A stretch of DNA of 64,000 nt from Aeromonas rivuli (GCF_000820045.1 NZ_CDBJ01000043.1:340-64339), one strand, 5' to 3'. Positions 1-9,334 are shown, counted from the first letter of the stretch. Translations and numbers: made by a program. The notes: generated by a model not told the origin, from the sequence alone.

Positions 1-15
1 CTGAGCTAAACGACC
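1..15 (-). tRNA. 5' end of a tRNA cut by the window edge
   Basis: Read on the minus strand, these 15 bases give GGTCGTTTAGCTCAG. That is a 7-nt acceptor strand followed by the invariant T8-A9 and the start of a D arm. The rest lies outside the window, so the isotype cannot be read. It follows tRNA-Lys on the same strand by about 30 bases, so the two are probably cotranscribed. Confidence 0.6.
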
Positions 16-47
16 TGGGATACTGCTTTCCACTCTGGAGTGGAGAA

Positions 48-123
48 TGGTGGGTCGTGCTGGATTCGAACCAGCGACCAATTGATTAAAAGTCAACTGC
101 TCTACCGACTGAGCTAACGACCC
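48..123 (-). tRNA. tRNA-Lys (anticodon TTT)
   Basis: The minus strand folds as a complete 76-nt tRNA. The acceptor is GGGTCGT/ACGACCC, the D arm begins TAGCTCAG, the anticodon loop is CTTTTAA with anticodon TTT, the T arm carries GGTTCGAATCC, and CCA is encoded. It lies downstream of cpoB on the same strand, matching the pal-cpoB-tRNA-Lys order known from Escherichia. A separate promoter lies at 174-201. Confidence 0.97.
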
Positions 124-173
124 ATACCACCACCGCATCGGGCACATGACTGTACCGACGCTGACGGCGGCCT

Positions 174-201
174 ATAATACGGATTTAAATTCTTGGTGCA
201 A
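174..201 (-). promoter_or_regulatory. Probable sigma-70 promoter of the tRNA-Lys operon
   Basis: On the minus strand there is a -35 TTGCAC (196-201), a 16-bp spacer and a -10 TATTAT (174-179), followed by the G+C-rich stretch AGGCCGCCG typical of stringently controlled stable-RNA promoters. The predicted start is about 45 nt before the tRNA. A 13-bp inverted repeat (179-191 and 214-226) overlaps the spacer and flanks the -35. Confidence 0.6.
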
Positions 202-226
202 CAGAAAATTCTTAATTTAAATCCGT
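179..226. repeat. Perfect 13-bp inverted repeat around the tRNA promoter
   Basis: ACGGATTTAAATT at 179-191 is the exact reverse complement of AATTTAAATCCGT at 214-226, with 22 bases between. One arm sits in the promoter spacer and the other just upstream of the -35. This could be an operator or an extended hairpin; no known regulator motif is recognised. Confidence 0.6.
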
Positions 227-296
227 TTGCTCACTGTGCGTACAAACTGCTGTCACATTTACAAGAGTGTTACGAAAACAACCACCTAGCGCAATG

Positions 297-1109
297 TTAC
301 AGCTTGTCGAGGCTCTGCTTGGCGAGCTGTGCTGGCGAGGTGTTGGGATAGCCCTTGATCACCTGCTCGTAGTAACTTTTTGCCTGCGCCTTGTTGCCAT
401 CCAGCTGAGCTATCATGCCCAACTTGACCAGTGCATCGGCACGCTTGGGAGACTTGCTGTACTTGTCAGCCAGGGTCTTGAACTGGGCAGTGGCACCGGG
501 CCTGTCCCCCTTGTTGAACAGCAATTGCCCCAGCCAGTAGTGGGCATTGGGCACATAGCTCGAATCCGGGAACTGCTTGATGAACCCCTGGAATGCCGGG
601 ATCGCCTTGTCGTAGTTTTTATCCTTGAGCACCAGGTTCACGGCCGAATCATAGGCCTGATTTTCATCCTGGTTACTGGAATAGGTCGCGGCACTCGCGG
701 CGCTGGCCGTTGCCGCCGTGGCGGCAACAGCTGCGGCCGGAGCGGCCTGTTGGCTGCTGACCTTGTCGAGCTCCTGATAGAGCTGGCGCTGGCGCTCCTG
801 GGACTGCTCCATCTTGTAGGTCTGCTGCTCCAGCTGACCACGCAAGTCGGCCACCTCTCCTTGCAGAGAGTCGACCTGCTGCTGCAAGTCGGCCTGTAGA
901 CGCAGACGGGCATTGAGGGTGCGCTCCAGCAGCGCCACCCTGTCCTCCAGGCTGCCTGAGGGCACGATGGCGCCCGCATTGTTGCCGAAGGCGGCGGTGA
1001 CGGCACTGTCGCCACCGGAGAGATCGGACACAGGCGCCGCGGCGTGGGCCCCCATGCTAAATAGAAGTGCGGCCATCGAAATGGCCGCATTTTTATACAC
1101 AAGATTCAT
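297..1109 (-). CDS. cpoB: Cell division coordinator CpoB (Tol-Pal accessory protein, YbgF)
   Basis: The 270-residue product is a periplasmic protein that links Tol-Pal to PBP1B-driven septal peptidoglycan synthesis. It opens with a signal peptide ending MGAHA at about residue 23. A trimerising coiled coil follows at about 50-115 (heptads of Leu with many Gln and Glu), then an Ala/Thr-rich linker at 120-142, and tetratricopeptide repeats from about 150 to the C-terminus (FPDSSYVPNAHYWLGQ and two similar blocks). Length and domain order match the family. It is the last gene of the tol-pal operon, 12 bp after pal, so it is probably translated from the same message. Confidence 0.95.
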   Translation of the reverse strand: MNLVYKNAAISMAALLFSMGAHAAAPVSDLSGGDSAVTAAFGNNAGAIVPSGSLEDRVALLERTLNARLRLQADLQQQVDSLQGEVADLRGQLEQQTYKMEQSQERQRQLYQELDKVSSQQAAPAAAVAATAATASAASAATYSSNQDENQAYDSAVNLVLKDKNYDKAIPAFQGFIKQFPDSSYVPNAHYWLGQLLFNKGDRPGATAQFKTLADKYSKSPKRADALVKLGMIAQLDGNKAQAKSYYEQVIKGYPNTSPAQLAKQSLDKL

Positions 1110-1121
1110 CCGAATGAAACC

Positions 1122-1646
1122 TTAGTAGACCAGAACCGCACGACGGTTCTTGGCAAAGGCATCCTCGGTGTGAGACAGGTCCAGCGGCTTCTCTTCGCCA
1201 TAGCTGACGATGGACAGCTGCTCAGCCTGCACACCCAGGGTTTGCAGATATTTGGCTACGGCCTTGGCACGACGCTCGCCCAGGGCGATGTTGTACTCAG
1301 GGGTACCGCGCTCATCGGCGTGACCTTCGATCAGTACCTTGACGGACGGGCGCTCACGCAGGTAGCTGGCGTGGGCATCCAGCAGGTCGGCGTATTGACC
1401 CTGGATATCGTAACCGTCGTACGGGAAGAAGATGACGTTATCGCGCTGCAGCGCTTCGAACTTTTGACGCATCTGCTCTTCCGGTGACAACAGACCATTG
1501 GCGGAGCCAGTCTGTACACCACCCATGCCGTCGGTCATACCCGCTTCGGCGCCGGAAGCGTCGGAGTCGGAAGAAGAACTACAGGCAGCCAGGGTGAACA
1601 GTGGCAGTGCGATGGCCAGACCCTTGAGCAGTTTATTGAGTTGCAT
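1122..1646 (-). CDS. pal: Peptidoglycan-associated lipoprotein Pal
   Basis: This 174-residue outer-membrane lipoprotein anchors the envelope to peptidoglycan and binds TolB. The signal peptide ends in the lipobox LAAC, with Cys22 as the acylated residue, followed by a Ser/Asp stretch with no inner-membrane retention signal. The C-terminal OmpA-like domain (about 70-174) contains the diaminopimelate-binding motif GHADERGTPEYN and the downstream RRAKAV helix. It lies between tolB and cpoB on the same strand, with a 50-bp gap after tolB that could hold an internal promoter. Confidence 0.98.
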   Translation of the reverse strand: MQLNKLLKGLAIALPLFTLAACSSSSDSDASGAEAGMTDGMGGVQTGSANGLLSPEEQMRQKFEALQRDNVIFFPYDGYDIQGQYADLLDAHASYLRERPSVKVLIEGHADERGTPEYNIALGERRAKAVAKYLQTLGVQAEQLSIVSYGEEKPLDLSHTEDAFAKNRRAVLVY

Positions 1647-1696
1647 GCTATTTCCTTAAACCTTTATAACAAAACAAAAAACAATTGAATTTATTA

Positions 1697-3022
1697 TCAA
1701 TTCAGAAAGGGCGACCAAGCTGGCGCACGTATTTCCCCGCTGCTTGTCGGCAATACTGCCTTGAAGCGACCATCCGTCGAGACCAGAGCCAGGCTCTTGC
1801 GCCCCTGATAGATGGTGGAGTAGATGATCATGCTGCCATTAGGAGCCACACTTGGCGACTCATCCAATGCACTCTGGGTCAATACCAACATGGCTCCGCT
1901 TTCCATATCCTGCCGAGCGATGCGATATTGTCCCTGTTCCCGGGTGACCACTACCATGGACTTGCCGTCCGCTGTCATGGACGCACCCTGGTTAGAATCC
2001 CCTTCCCAGGTGATGCGACGAGTGGCGCCAGTCGCCAAATTTACGCTATAAATCTGGGGTTTGCCACCACGTTCAGAGGTGAATACCAAACTTTGTCCAT
2101 CTGCCGTCCAGGAGGGTTCAGTGTCTATGGTGCGGCTATTGGTCACCCGGGTCAGCTGCTTGCTAGCAACATCAATGATATAGATATCCGGTTGACCATC
2201 CTTGGACAGAACGATAGCCAATCGACGACCATCTGGCGACCACTCTGGCGCCCCGTTAATGCCACGGAAGCTGGAGACCAGGCTGCGCTGCTGATTGTAA
2301 ATATCCTGCACATAGATCTCGGACTTCTGGTTCTCGAAGCTGACATAAGCCAGCTTGCTGCCATCCGGCGACCAGGCCGGAGACATCAGCGGCTCACGGG
2401 AACGCAGCAAGACCTTCTCGTTGTAACCGTCATAGTCGGAGATACGCAGTTGGTAGGGGAACTGGGCCCCCTGATCGACCGCCACATAGGCCAGGCGAGT
2501 CAGGAAGGCGCCACGCTCGCCAGTCAGGCGCTCATAGACGATGTCGGAGATACGGTGGGCAAACTGACGCATCTGGGCACCGGGAATGGTGGCCATGCGA
2601 CTGTCGAGCACGTAACCATTGGCTTCTCCGCCCTGGGTCTTGGCTAGCTGCCCCTTGAGCACATCGACCAGTTCGAAGTTGATCTTGTAGGAACCATTGC
2701 CGGCAGGGGCTATGGTGCCCACCACCACGGCTTCCACCCCTTGCGAGGCCCAGGGCGCGAAATCAATCTCGCCACTGCTGCTCGGGGTCTGCGGCATCTG
2801 GCCACGAGCCAGCGGCTTGAACTTGCCGCTGCGCATCAGGTCATTGGAGACCACCTCGGCAATATCCTGAGGCAACTGACCCTCACCACTCCACTTGAAG
2901 GGAGCCACGGCGATGGGACGGGCGCTGTCGATACCACCTGTGATGACGATGTCCAGCGCCGCCTGGGCGCTCTGGCCCATCAGCAAGCAGCCAACCAAAG
3001 CAAAAAATACTTTTCTTATCAT
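1697..3022 (-). CDS. tolB: Tol-Pal system periplasmic protein TolB
   Basis: A 441-residue periplasmic protein. The signal peptide ends SAQA at residue 21. The N-terminal domain (about 25-160) binds TolA or Pal. The rest is a six-bladed beta-propeller with at least five visible blades, each carrying a variant of WSPDG followed by a hydrophobic strand ([39 protein letters not shown]). Length equals the family norm (about 430). It starts 3 bp after the tolA stop, so the two are very probably translationally coupled. Confidence 0.98.
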   Translation of the reverse strand: MIRKVFFALVGCLLMGQSAQAALDIVITGGIDSARPIAVAPFKWSGEGQLPQDIAEVVSNDLMRSGKFKPLARGQMPQTPSSSGEIDFAPWASQGVEAVVVGTIAPAGNGSYKINFELVDVLKGQLAKTQGGEANGYVLDSRMATIPGAQMRQFAHRISDIVYERLTGERGAFLTRLAYVAVDQGAQFPYQLRISDYDGYNEKVLLRSREPLMSPAWSPDGSKLAYVSFENQKSEIYVQDIYNQQRSLVSSFRGINGAPEWSPDGRRLAIVLSKDGQPDIYIIDVASKQLTRVTNSRTIDTEPSWTADGQSLVFTSERGGKPQIYSVNLATGATRRITWEGDSNQGASMTADGKSMVVVTREQGQYRIARQDMESGAMLVLTQSALDESPSVAPNGSMIIYSTIYQGRKSLALVSTDGRFKAVLPTSSGEIRAPAWSPFLN

Positions 3023-3025
3023 GGC

Positions 3026-4186
3026 TTAAATACTCGGTTCCAATTTGAGATTGAATTCTTTGAGCTGCTCGAATGCCGCAGGATCCTTGGGCACGGGCAA
3101 CTGGTTCGCCTTCAGTACGGCGGCTCGACCCGAACGACAGACGGCGGGATCACCCTGACCATTGTCGACCGAAATAACGAAGCCACTGCTGGCAAGCTTC
3201 ACACCGATAGTACATGTTTTGCCCCGCATGGTGGGATCCAAAATCATGTAACGCTCGACCGTGGCCTTGATGAGCGCGGCATACTTGTCGACCTCACCCT
3301 GAGCCGCTGCCGCCGCTGCCTGACTTCTAGAGCTGGCCTCAGCCGCCATTTGCGCCTGCATTTGAGCCTCTAGTTGTGCCTGTAGCTTGGCTTCTTCGGC
3401 TGCCTTGCGCTTGCGCTCGGCATCGGCTTTGGCCTTCTTGTCAGCCTCTTCCTTCGCTTTCTTGTCTGCGTCAGCTTTTGCCTTTTTGGCCGCCTCGTCC
3501 TTGGCCTTCTTATCGGCCTCGGCTTTGGCTTTCTTTTCGGCGTCCGCCTTGGCTTTCTTGTCCGCGTCTGCCTTGGCCTTCTTCTCGGCCTCCGCTTTCG
3601 CCTTCTTGTCCGCTTCTGCTTTGGCCTGCTTGTCCGCCTCTACTTTTTTGGCGGCCTTGGCCTTCTCCTCAGCCTGCTTCTGTTCTTGCTCTTGTTTCTT
3701 CTTCAGGGCCAGGGCTTTGCTGGTCGCCTCTTCGGCCGCCTTGCGTTCTGTCTCGGCCTTCTTGGTCTTCAGCTCCTCTTGCTTGCGGACCTGTTCAGCC
3801 TGTTGAGCTTGCGCTTCGGCCTGTTTCTGCTCGGCCTGCTTCTTCTGTTTCTCGGTCTCGGCTTTGCGGGTCGCCTCTTCGGCGGCCTTGCGCTTGGTTT
3901 CGACGCTCTTCAGCCGCTCCTCTTCTAGCTCGCGAGCCTGTTTAGCCTGATCGATATCGGCCTTCACGGCTGGCTTGTTTTGCTGTTGTGCTTGCTGTTG
4001 CTGGATCTTCGCGGCTTGCTCGGCAAGGAATTCGTCATCGAGCATCACAGCGTTGACTATCTGGGCCGAGGAGGCAGGCCGCTTCGGCTTGCTGAAATCG
4101 ACACCGACCAGCAAGATGATGCCGATGATCAGATGCAGCAGCAGCGAGACGATGAGATAACTGGAAATACCACGTTTCACATCCAT
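3026..4186 (-). CDS. tolA: Tol-Pal inner-membrane protein TolA
   Basis: A 386-residue protein that spans the periplasm and transmits proton-motive-force energy from TolQR to TolB-Pal. Domain I is a single membrane helix (about 12-31). Domain II (about 60-290) is a long helix very rich in Lys, Ala, Glu and Gln, with many near-repeats of KAKAEADKK and KAKADADKK around 190-265. Domain III (about 300-386) is globular and has two Cys, in KTCTIG and PAVCRSG, that form the conserved disulfide. The repeat-coded stretch (about 3380-3650) is prone to replication slippage, so its length may vary between strains. Confidence 0.97.
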   Translation of the reverse strand: MDVKRGISSYLIVSLLLHLIIGIILLVGVDFSKPKRPASSAQIVNAVMLDDEFLAEQAAKIQQQQAQQQNKPAVKADIDQAKQARELEEERLKSVETKRKAAEEATRKAETEKQKKQAEQKQAEAQAQQAEQVRKQEELKTKKAETERKAAEEATSKALALKKKQEQEQKQAEEKAKAAKKVEADKQAKAEADKKAKAEAEKKAKADADKKAKADAEKKAKAEADKKAKDEAAKKAKADADKKAKEEADKKAKADAERKRKAAEEAKLQAQLEAQMQAQMAAEASSRSQAAAAAAQGEVDKYAALIKATVERYMILDPTMRGKTCTIGVKLASSGFVISVDNGQGDPAVCRSGRAAVLKANQLPVPKDPAAFEQLKEFNLKLEPSI

Positions 4187-4191
4187 CTCCG

Positions 4192-4638
4192 TCAGTTCAC
4201 CGGATCCGTCATCAGACCAACCTGGGGCACGCCGGCTTTCTTCAAGGCGACCATCAACAGTATCACCTCTTCATAGCGCACGGCCTTGTCGCCAGCCACC
4301 ACCACGGGGGCACCCTGGTTGACCGCGAGATACCCCATGGCCTTCTCGGTGATAAATTGCTGGATAGCCTCGGGCGAACCAGCAGGTACCGGCTCGTCAT
4401 CCGCTTCACCCGCCTTGACCACGTATTCGCCATCGACGTTGACGCTGACGATGAAGGGGGACTTGGCATCTTCCGGCAGTTGCTCAGACTCCGCTTGGGG
4501 CAGATCTACCTTCACCCCCTGGGTGATCACCGGCGTCACCGCCATGAAGATAATGAGCAGCACCAGCATGACGTCGATGTAAGGCACCACGTTGATCTCG
4601 GCCACCTTCTTGCGCCGGATCCGCTGATAGGTTTGCAT
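4192..4638 (-). CDS. tolR: Tol-Pal proton channel subunit TolR
   Basis: A 148-residue ExbD/TolR-family protein. After a short basic cytoplasmic tail there is one membrane helix (about 20-40) carrying the essential proton-conducting Asp (Asp22 in YIDVMLVLL), then a periplasmic domain that dimerises and binds peptidoglycan. The start codon overlaps the tolQ stop (TAATG on the minus strand), a sign of coupled synthesis of the TolQ-TolR motor. tolA starts 5 bp downstream. Confidence 0.98.
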   Translation of the reverse strand: MQTYQRIRRKKVAEINVVPYIDVMLVLLIIFMAVTPVITQGVKVDLPQAESEQLPEDAKSPFIVSVNVDGEYVVKAGEADDEPVPAGSPEAIQQFITEKAMGYLAVNQGAPVVVAGDKAVRYEEVILLMVALKKAGVPQVGLMTDPVN

Positions 4639-5330
4639 TACTGATCACCCTGTTGCTGCTGTGCTATCTGGCGGTTCAGAATGGTGGTGAACTCATCCAT
4701 GAAGTTGGCGTAGGCGTTCTCCAGTCGCTCGACCTTGTTGGTAAAGCGGTTGTAGAAGATGACCGCCGGGATCGCGGCGAACAGGCCCATGGCGGTGGCG
4801 ATCAACGCCTCGGCGATGCCGGGTGCCACCATCTGCAGAGTCGCCTGTTGTACCTGTCCCAGGGCGATAAAGGCATTCATGATGCCCCATACGGTACCAA
4901 ACAGGCCGATATAGGGGCTGATGGAGCCGACGGTCGCCAATACCGGCAGGTTGGACTCCAGCTCGTCCACGGCGCGAGACAACGACACCCGCATGGCACG
5001 GTAAGTACCGTCCATCACCGCATCCTGACCCCGGGCACCGGCCTTGAGCAGACGGGCATACTCCTTGAAGCCGGAGTAGAAGATGTCTTCCATGCCTTCG
5101 ATATCATCGCGGCGGGAGGAGGACTCCTGATAGAGGCGGTTGAGATCCACCCCGGACCAGAATCTGTCCTCGAATTGCTCGGATGCCAGGTTGGCAGCCT
5201 TGATGACCTTGGCGCGCTGGATAATCAGTGCCCAGGAGACAACAGACATGCCCATCAGGGTCAACATCACCAGCTTGACCAAGAGGCTGGCTTGCCAGAA
5301 CAGACCAATAAACGAAATTTCAGCGTGCAC
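4638..5330 (-). CDS. tolQ: Tol-Pal motor subunit TolQ
   Basis: A 230-residue member of the ExbB/TolQ/MotA family that forms the proton-driven motor with TolR. There are three membrane helices: about 15-35 near the N-terminus, then about 135-160 and 168-195, which hold the conserved [18 protein letters not shown] and [16 protein letters not shown] segments. Between helices 1 and 2 is a large cytoplasmic loop. The start overlaps the 3' end of ybgC by 11 bp, placing ybgC at the head of this operon. Confidence 0.98.
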   Translation of the reverse strand: MHAEISFIGLFWQASLLVKLVMLTLMGMSVVSWALIIQRAKVIKAANLASEQFEDRFWSGVDLNRLYQESSSRRDDIEGMEDIFYSGFKEYARLLKAGARGQDAVMDGTYRAMRVSLSRAVDELESNLPVLATVGSISPYIGLFGTVWGIMNAFIALGQVQQATLQMVAPGIAEALIATAMGLFAAIPAVIFYNRFTNKVERLENAYANFMDEFTTILNRQIAQQQQGDQ

Positions 5331-5727
5331 TTAACAGCACTCCCTTCACATTTTCAGGTATTGCAACAGGTTTCATAAGCGGGTGACTGACACAGGCTAT
5401 CTGTACCATGGCCTGGGTGATCAGTCGCCCATCAGCCGCCAGTATCTGTTGCGAGAAGCGCATGGAGGCGCGTCTCACTTCAGTCACTTGCGTTATTACG
5501 GTCAGTAATTCGTTGAAGCGGGCTGCGGCGCGAAAATCGATCTCGGTCCGGCTCACCACGAAGGCGATCCCCAGTCCGAGCAGGACGTCCTGTTCGATGC
5601 CGCCGGCACGCAGAAACTCGGTGCGGGCCCGCTCCATAAATTTGAGATAATTGGCGTTGTAGACGATGCCCCCGGCATCGGTATCTTCGTAGTAGACCCG
5701 TACCGGAAACTCAGAGACTTCACCCAT
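5320..5727 (-). CDS. ybgC: Tol-Pal operon acyl-CoA thioesterase YbgC
   Basis: A 135-residue hot-dog-fold thioesterase of the 4-hydroxybenzoyl-CoA thioesterase family. The N-terminal active-site motif is [20 protein letters not shown], in which the Asp of TDAGG is the usual catalytic residue. In related bacteria it acts on short or medium acyl-CoA or acyl-ACP, and it is always the first gene of the tol-pal operon, as here. A strong hairpin at 5796-5828 separates it from the upstream cyd genes. Confidence 0.95.
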   Translation of the reverse strand: MGEVSEFPVRVYYEDTDAGGIVYNANYLKFMERARTEFLRAGGIEQDVLLGLGIAFVVSRTEIDFRAAARFNELLTVITQVTEVRRASMRFSQQILAADGRLITQAMVQIACVSHPLMKPVAIPENVKGVLLSAR

Positions 5728-5795
5728 AACAATCTGTGATCCATTCGACAGTCTGATGGGGGGGTATCATAGCGCAGGGGTGAATAGGAAAGAAG

Positions 5796-5828
5796 CAGGG
5801 GGAGACAGGGAAATCCTGTCTCCCCCTG
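5796..5828 (-). terminator. Strong hairpin between ybgE and ybgC
   Basis: A perfect 14-bp stem (CAGGGGGAGACAGG and its complement) with a 5-base loop begins only 3 bp after the ybgE stop. On the minus strand the tract after it is TGCTTCTTTCC, a weak U-tract. On the plus strand it is followed by TGTTTTTA. It probably ends or attenuates the cyd transcript before tol-pal, and may let some readthrough pass. Confidence 0.7.
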
Positions 5829-5831
5829 TTT

Positions 5832-6143
5832 TTATGGCAGGAAGTAACTGTGTGTCAGCCAGAGCCCATAAAGCAGGCTTGGCCAGGCGAACCAGGGGCA
5901 GAAAAACACCCTGCCCGGCAGGCTGCGGGGATGAAACCCCAGCCCGTGCATGACGCCGCAACTGACTGCCCACATCAACCAGGGCGCCACCCAGTGACCA
6001 TGAGCACTGGTGTTGGCCGCAATCAGATTAGGGGCCTGTAAAATGGCGGCGGCCAACAGGGCCGCCGCGAGTAACATCAGACCCTGCCATGGCTGGCGCT
6101 CAAGGGGAGCGGCCAGCCGGGCCAGTTGGTCACTTCTCTTCAT
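5832..6143 (-). CDS. ybgE: Cyd operon membrane protein YbgE
   Basis: A 103-residue hydrophobic protein found at the end of cydABX operons. The start chosen is the ATG at 6143 (MKRSDQLARL), which overlaps the end of cydX by 14 bp; a longer reading from 6206 would run through cydX. Three membrane segments are visible, around residues 20-37, 50-68 and 75-95. Its biochemical role is not established; synteny and hydropathy support the call. Confidence 0.85.
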   Translation of the reverse strand: MKRSDQLARLAAPLERQPWQGLMLLAAALLAAAILQAPNLIAANTSAHGHWVAPWLMWAVSCGVMHGLGFHPRSLPGRVFFCPWFAWPSLLYGLWLTHSYFLP

Positions 6144-6246
6144 CGATCGTGCGATCCAGGTTCTCGGTGTGCTCCAGCCAGAGCGCATTGATGATCCCAA
6201 ACGCACAAGCCAGCAGCAGACCCAGGATCCAGGTGAAATACCACAT
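6130..6246 (-). CDS. cydX: Cytochrome bd oxidase small subunit CydX
   Basis: A 38-residue protein, often missed by gene finders. It starts MWYFTWILGLLLACAFGI, the signature N-terminus of CydX, and forms one membrane helix followed by a charged tail ending TIDEEK. In Escherichia it binds CydA and stabilises the haem groups of the bd oxidase. It starts 14 bp after the cydB stop and overlaps the ybgE start, so all four genes form one operon. Confidence 0.95.
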   Translation of the reverse strand: MWYFTWILGLLLACAFGIINALWLEHTENLDRTIDEEK

Positions 6247-6260
6247 ATCAGGGCACCTTC

Positions 6261-7397
6261 TTAGTAGAGCGATTGTTGGTTGTCTTCGATGTGCTTGTTG
6301 CTCACCCGGCCAAACATCTTGATGTAGGTCCAGATGGTGTACGCCAGCACAGTCGGCACAAAAATGGCAGCAACCACTGTCATCACCTTAAGGGTGTTGA
6401 AGGAGGCAGTGGCATCCCACATGGTCAGGCTCTGTGACGGCTCCAGGCTCGAAGGCATCACGAACGGGAACATGGCGAAGCCGCAGGTCAGTATGATGCC
6501 CGCGATAGCCAGGGAGGAGCAGAGGAACGCCAGCCAGCCCTTGCCAAGCTTGGCCGAAAGCGCGGTCAGCAGGCTCATCACCAGACCCAGCACGGGGGCA
6601 GCAATCATCCAGGGATAGAGGTTGTAGTTCTGCATCCAGGCACCGGCCTGCACCACCACTTCCTTATGCAAGGGGTTGGTCACCGCATCGGTCGCCGCGC
6701 CGCTGACCACCACATAACCATCCATGCCACTGACCCAGACACCCGCTACCGCGAAGGTCACCAGAGTCAACAGGGAGAAGATCATGGCGGCGGTACGGGA
6801 GCGAGCCAGCACTTCCCCCTCGGTCTTCATCATCAGCCAGGTGGCACCCTGGGTCACGATCATGAACAGGCTGACCAGACCGGCCAGCAAGCCAAACGGG
6901 TTGAGCAGGCCGAAGAAGTTGCCGTGATAGGTCAGCATCAGGAACTGGTTGAAGCTGAACGGCACCCCCTGCAGCAGGTTGCCGAAGGCCACCCCGAAGA
7001 TCACTGGCGGCACGGCGCTACCGATGAAGATTCCCCAATCCCAGTTGTTGCGCCATTTGGCATCTTCACGCAGGGAGCGGTACTTGAAGCCGACCGGGCG
7101 CAGGAAGAGCGCCATCAGGGTCAAGATCATGGCGATGTAGAAGCCGGAGAAGGCTGCCGCATAGACCATGGGCCAGGCGGCAAACAGCGCACCACCCGCG
7201 GTGACCAGCCAGACCTGGTTGCCTTCCCAGTGCGGCCCCATGGTGTTGAGCATCACTCGACGCTCAACATCCTTCTTGCCGACGAAGGGGAGCAGTGCGC
7301 CCACCCCCATATCAAAACCATCCGTGACAGCGAACCCGATCAGCAAGACACCGACCAGCACCCACCAGACCAGACGCAACATTTCGTAATCAAACAT
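6261..7397 (-). CDS. cydB: Cytochrome bd ubiquinol oxidase subunit II
   Basis: A 378-residue integral membrane protein, the haem-free partner of CydA in the high-affinity terminal oxidase that reduces oxygen to water with ubiquinol. It opens MFDYEMLRLVWWVLVGVLLIGF and keeps the conserved TDGFDMGVGALLPF segment and the GPHWEGNQVWLVTAGGALFAAWP block. About nine membrane helices are expected, and the length equals the family norm (379 in Escherichia). It follows cydA by 12 bp. Confidence 0.98.
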   Translation of the reverse strand: MFDYEMLRLVWWVLVGVLLIGFAVTDGFDMGVGALLPFVGKKDVERRVMLNTMGPHWEGNQVWLVTAGGALFAAWPMVYAAAFSGFYIAMILTLMALFLRPVGFKYRSLREDAKWRNNWDWGIFIGSAVPPVIFGVAFGNLLQGVPFSFNQFLMLTYHGNFFGLLNPFGLLAGLVSLFMIVTQGATWLMMKTEGEVLARSRTAAMIFSLLTLVTFAVAGVWVSGMDGYVVVSGAATDAVTNPLHKEVVVQAGAWMQNYNLYPWMIAAPVLGLVMSLLTALSAKLGKGWLAFLCSSLAIAGIILTCGFAMFPFVMPSSLEPSQSLTMWDATASFNTLKVMTVVAAIFVPTVLAYTIWTYIKMFGRVSNKHIEDNQQSLY

Positions 7398-7409
7398 GAG
7401 TCGATCCCC

Positions 7410-8966
7410 TTATGCCTTGAGCTGTTCGAAGTGGTACTTGCCGGTTCTGAGGCTGCTAGGGCCCAGACGCGCATACTTGAACATCAGGTACATCTCGATG
7501 ACCAGCAGTACCGAATAGAACAGACAGATGCCTATCAGGGAGAACCAGATCTCGGAGGCGGGTATGTTGGAGGCAGACACGAAGGTCGGCAACACTTCCG
7601 CTATGGTCCAGGGCTGACGGCCATACTCGGCCACAAACCAACCACACTCGATGGCAATCCAGGGCAGAGGTATACCCCACAGCAACGCCTTGAGCAGCCA
7701 CTTGCGCTGACCGATACGGTGACGAGTGCTGTCATAGAAGGCGATACCAATGAGCAGCAGCATGGCGATGCCACAGGCAACCATGATGCGGAACGCGAAG
7801 AACAGGGGCGCCACATGGGGGATGGAATCATCCACGGCGGACTTGATCTGGGCATCGGTCGCATCGACGACGTCATTGGTGTAGCGCTTGAGCAGCAGAC
7901 CGTAACCGAGATCCTGTTTCACTTCATCGAAACGGGCACGGGTCTCTTCCGACTTGTCACCAGATTGCAGCTTGGTCAGCAGTTCGTAGGCGGTCATGCC
8001 GTTACGCACCCGCAGTTCGTGCTCGCTCTTCAGATCCTTGATGCCGGTCACCTGCTCGTCCAGGGAACGAGTGGCAATGATGCCGAGGGCATAGGGGATC
8101 TTGATGGCGTAATCGGTGCGCATCTCCTCCTGATTCGGGATACCGAACAGGGTGAAGGAAGCCGGGGCCGGATGGGTATCCCACTCCGCCTCGATGGCGG
8201 CCAGTTTCACCTTCTGTACTTCACCGGTCTCGTAGCCGGATTCATCACCCAGGATCAACACAGACAGGATGGAGGCCATGCCAAAGGCTGCCGCGATGGC
8301 GAAGGAGCGACGAGCAAACGCCACATCCCTTCCCTTGAGCAGGTAGTAGGAAGAGATGCCCAGCACGAACATGGCACCCGTGGTGTAGCCCGCCGCGACA
8401 GTGTGCACGAACTTGACCTGGGCTACCGGGTTGAACACCAGATCCGCGAAGCTCACCATCTCCATGCGCATGGATTCGAAGTTGAACTCGGCACCGACCG
8501 GGTTTTGCATCCAGCCGTTGGCGACCAGGATCCAGAGCGCGGAGAGGTTGGTTCCCAACGCCATCAACCAGGTTGCCGCCAGATGCTGACGCTTGGTGAG
8601 GCGATCCCAACCGAAGAAGAACATACCGACGAAGGTGGATTCGAGGAAGAAGGCCATCAAGCCTTCGATGGCCAGCGGAGCCCCGAAGATATCGCCGACA
8701 TAGTGGGAGTAGTAGGCCCAGTTAGTCCCGAATTGGAACTCCATGGTCAGACCCGTTGTGACCCCCAAGGCGAAGTTGATCCCAAACAACTTGCCCCAGA
8801 ACTTGGTCATGTCCCTGTAAACGGGGTTATTGGTCATGACATAGACAGATTCCATGATCGCAAGAATGAAGGCCATTCCCAGCGTCAGGGGTACAAACAG
8901 GAAGTGATAAAGGGCCGTCGCAGCAAATTGGAACCGCGATAGGTCTACCACATGCTCAGCAATCAT
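7410..8966 (-). CDS. cydA: Cytochrome bd ubiquinol oxidase subunit I
   Basis: A 518-residue catalytic subunit that carries haems b558, b595 and d and the quinol site. Visible signatures are the N-terminal [24 protein letters not shown], with the conserved His, the large periplasmic Q-loop (about 250-380), and the [13 protein letters not shown] motif near residue 450. The Q-loop is the long form typical of Gammaproteobacteria. The gene heads the cydABX-ybgE operon. The roughly 560 bp before it hold two perfect FNR palindromes, which fits oxygen-dependent control. Confidence 0.98.
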   Translation of the reverse strand: MIAEHVVDLSRFQFAATALYHFLFVPLTLGMAFILAIMESVYVMTNNPVYRDMTKFWGKLFGINFALGVTTGLTMEFQFGTNWAYYSHYVGDIFGAPLAIEGLMAFFLESTFVGMFFFGWDRLTKRQHLAATWLMALGTNLSALWILVANGWMQNPVGAEFNFESMRMEMVSFADLVFNPVAQVKFVHTVAAGYTTGAMFVLGISSYYLLKGRDVAFARRSFAIAAAFGMASILSVLILGDESGYETGEVQKVKLAAIEAEWDTHPAPASFTLFGIPNQEEMRTDYAIKIPYALGIIATRSLDEQVTGIKDLKSEHELRVRNGMTAYELLTKLQSGDKSEETRARFDEVKQDLGYGLLLKRYTNDVVDATDAQIKSAVDDSIPHVAPLFFAFRIMVACGIAMLLLIGIAFYDSTRHRIGQRKWLLKALLWGIPLPWIAIECGWFVAEYGRQPWTIAEVLPTFVSASNIPASEIWFSLIGICLFYSVLLVIEMYLMFKYARLGPSSLRTGKYHFEQLKA

Positions 8967-9206
8967 GATGTTTCCTCACCGATTATTGGCACGGCTATTT
9001 TAGGTGTATTTAAGAACAAAGCTTCCGTTGGTGCTCCCGAACCCGCTGCGTACTGCATCACTTCACAACCGCATTGTTAGGTCACGACCAAATATTAACA
9101 ACAAGGCAATAACTAAGAACAAATAAAGCTAATGTTTAACAACTACAAAACAAGCAGATGGTATTTATTCTCGCCCATGATGACGACTGTTTTATATCAT
9201 CTTTAT

Positions 9207-9220
9207 TTGATTGAAATCAA
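9207..9220. promoter_or_regulatory. FNR box 1 upstream of cydA
   Basis: TTGATTGAAATCAA matches the FNR consensus TTGAT-N4-ATCAA at every defined position. It lies 241 bp before the cydA start. In Escherichia, cydAB is controlled by FNR and ArcA over a long multi-promoter upstream region. Confidence 0.75.
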
Positions 9221-9320
9221 TGTAAAACCAGTGTCAATACATGTGTTTCAAAGGGTTTTTTACGCTTAAATCACATCCAATTCGAGAGCAAAATCACAAA
9301 TCCACAAAGATTTTAATTTA

Positions 9321-9334
9321 TTGATTTAAATCAA
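9321..9334. promoter_or_regulatory. FNR box 2 upstream of cydA
   Basis: TTGATTTAAATCAA is a second full match to TTGAT-N4-ATCAA, 355 bp before cydA and 114 bp from box 1. The two centres are close to eleven helical turns apart, so proteins bound at both would face roughly the same side of the DNA. Confidence 0.75.

Noticed and set aside
3376-3945. A Pro/Leu/Ser-rich plus-strand frame over tolA
   Set aside because: It arises from the reverse of the Lys/Ala repeat codons of tolA.
6666-8942. A 758-codon plus-strand frame over cydB and cydA
   Set aside because: It is antisense to two certain genes, is rich in His, Gln and Gly as expected of a shadow frame in G+C-rich DNA, and shows no domain.
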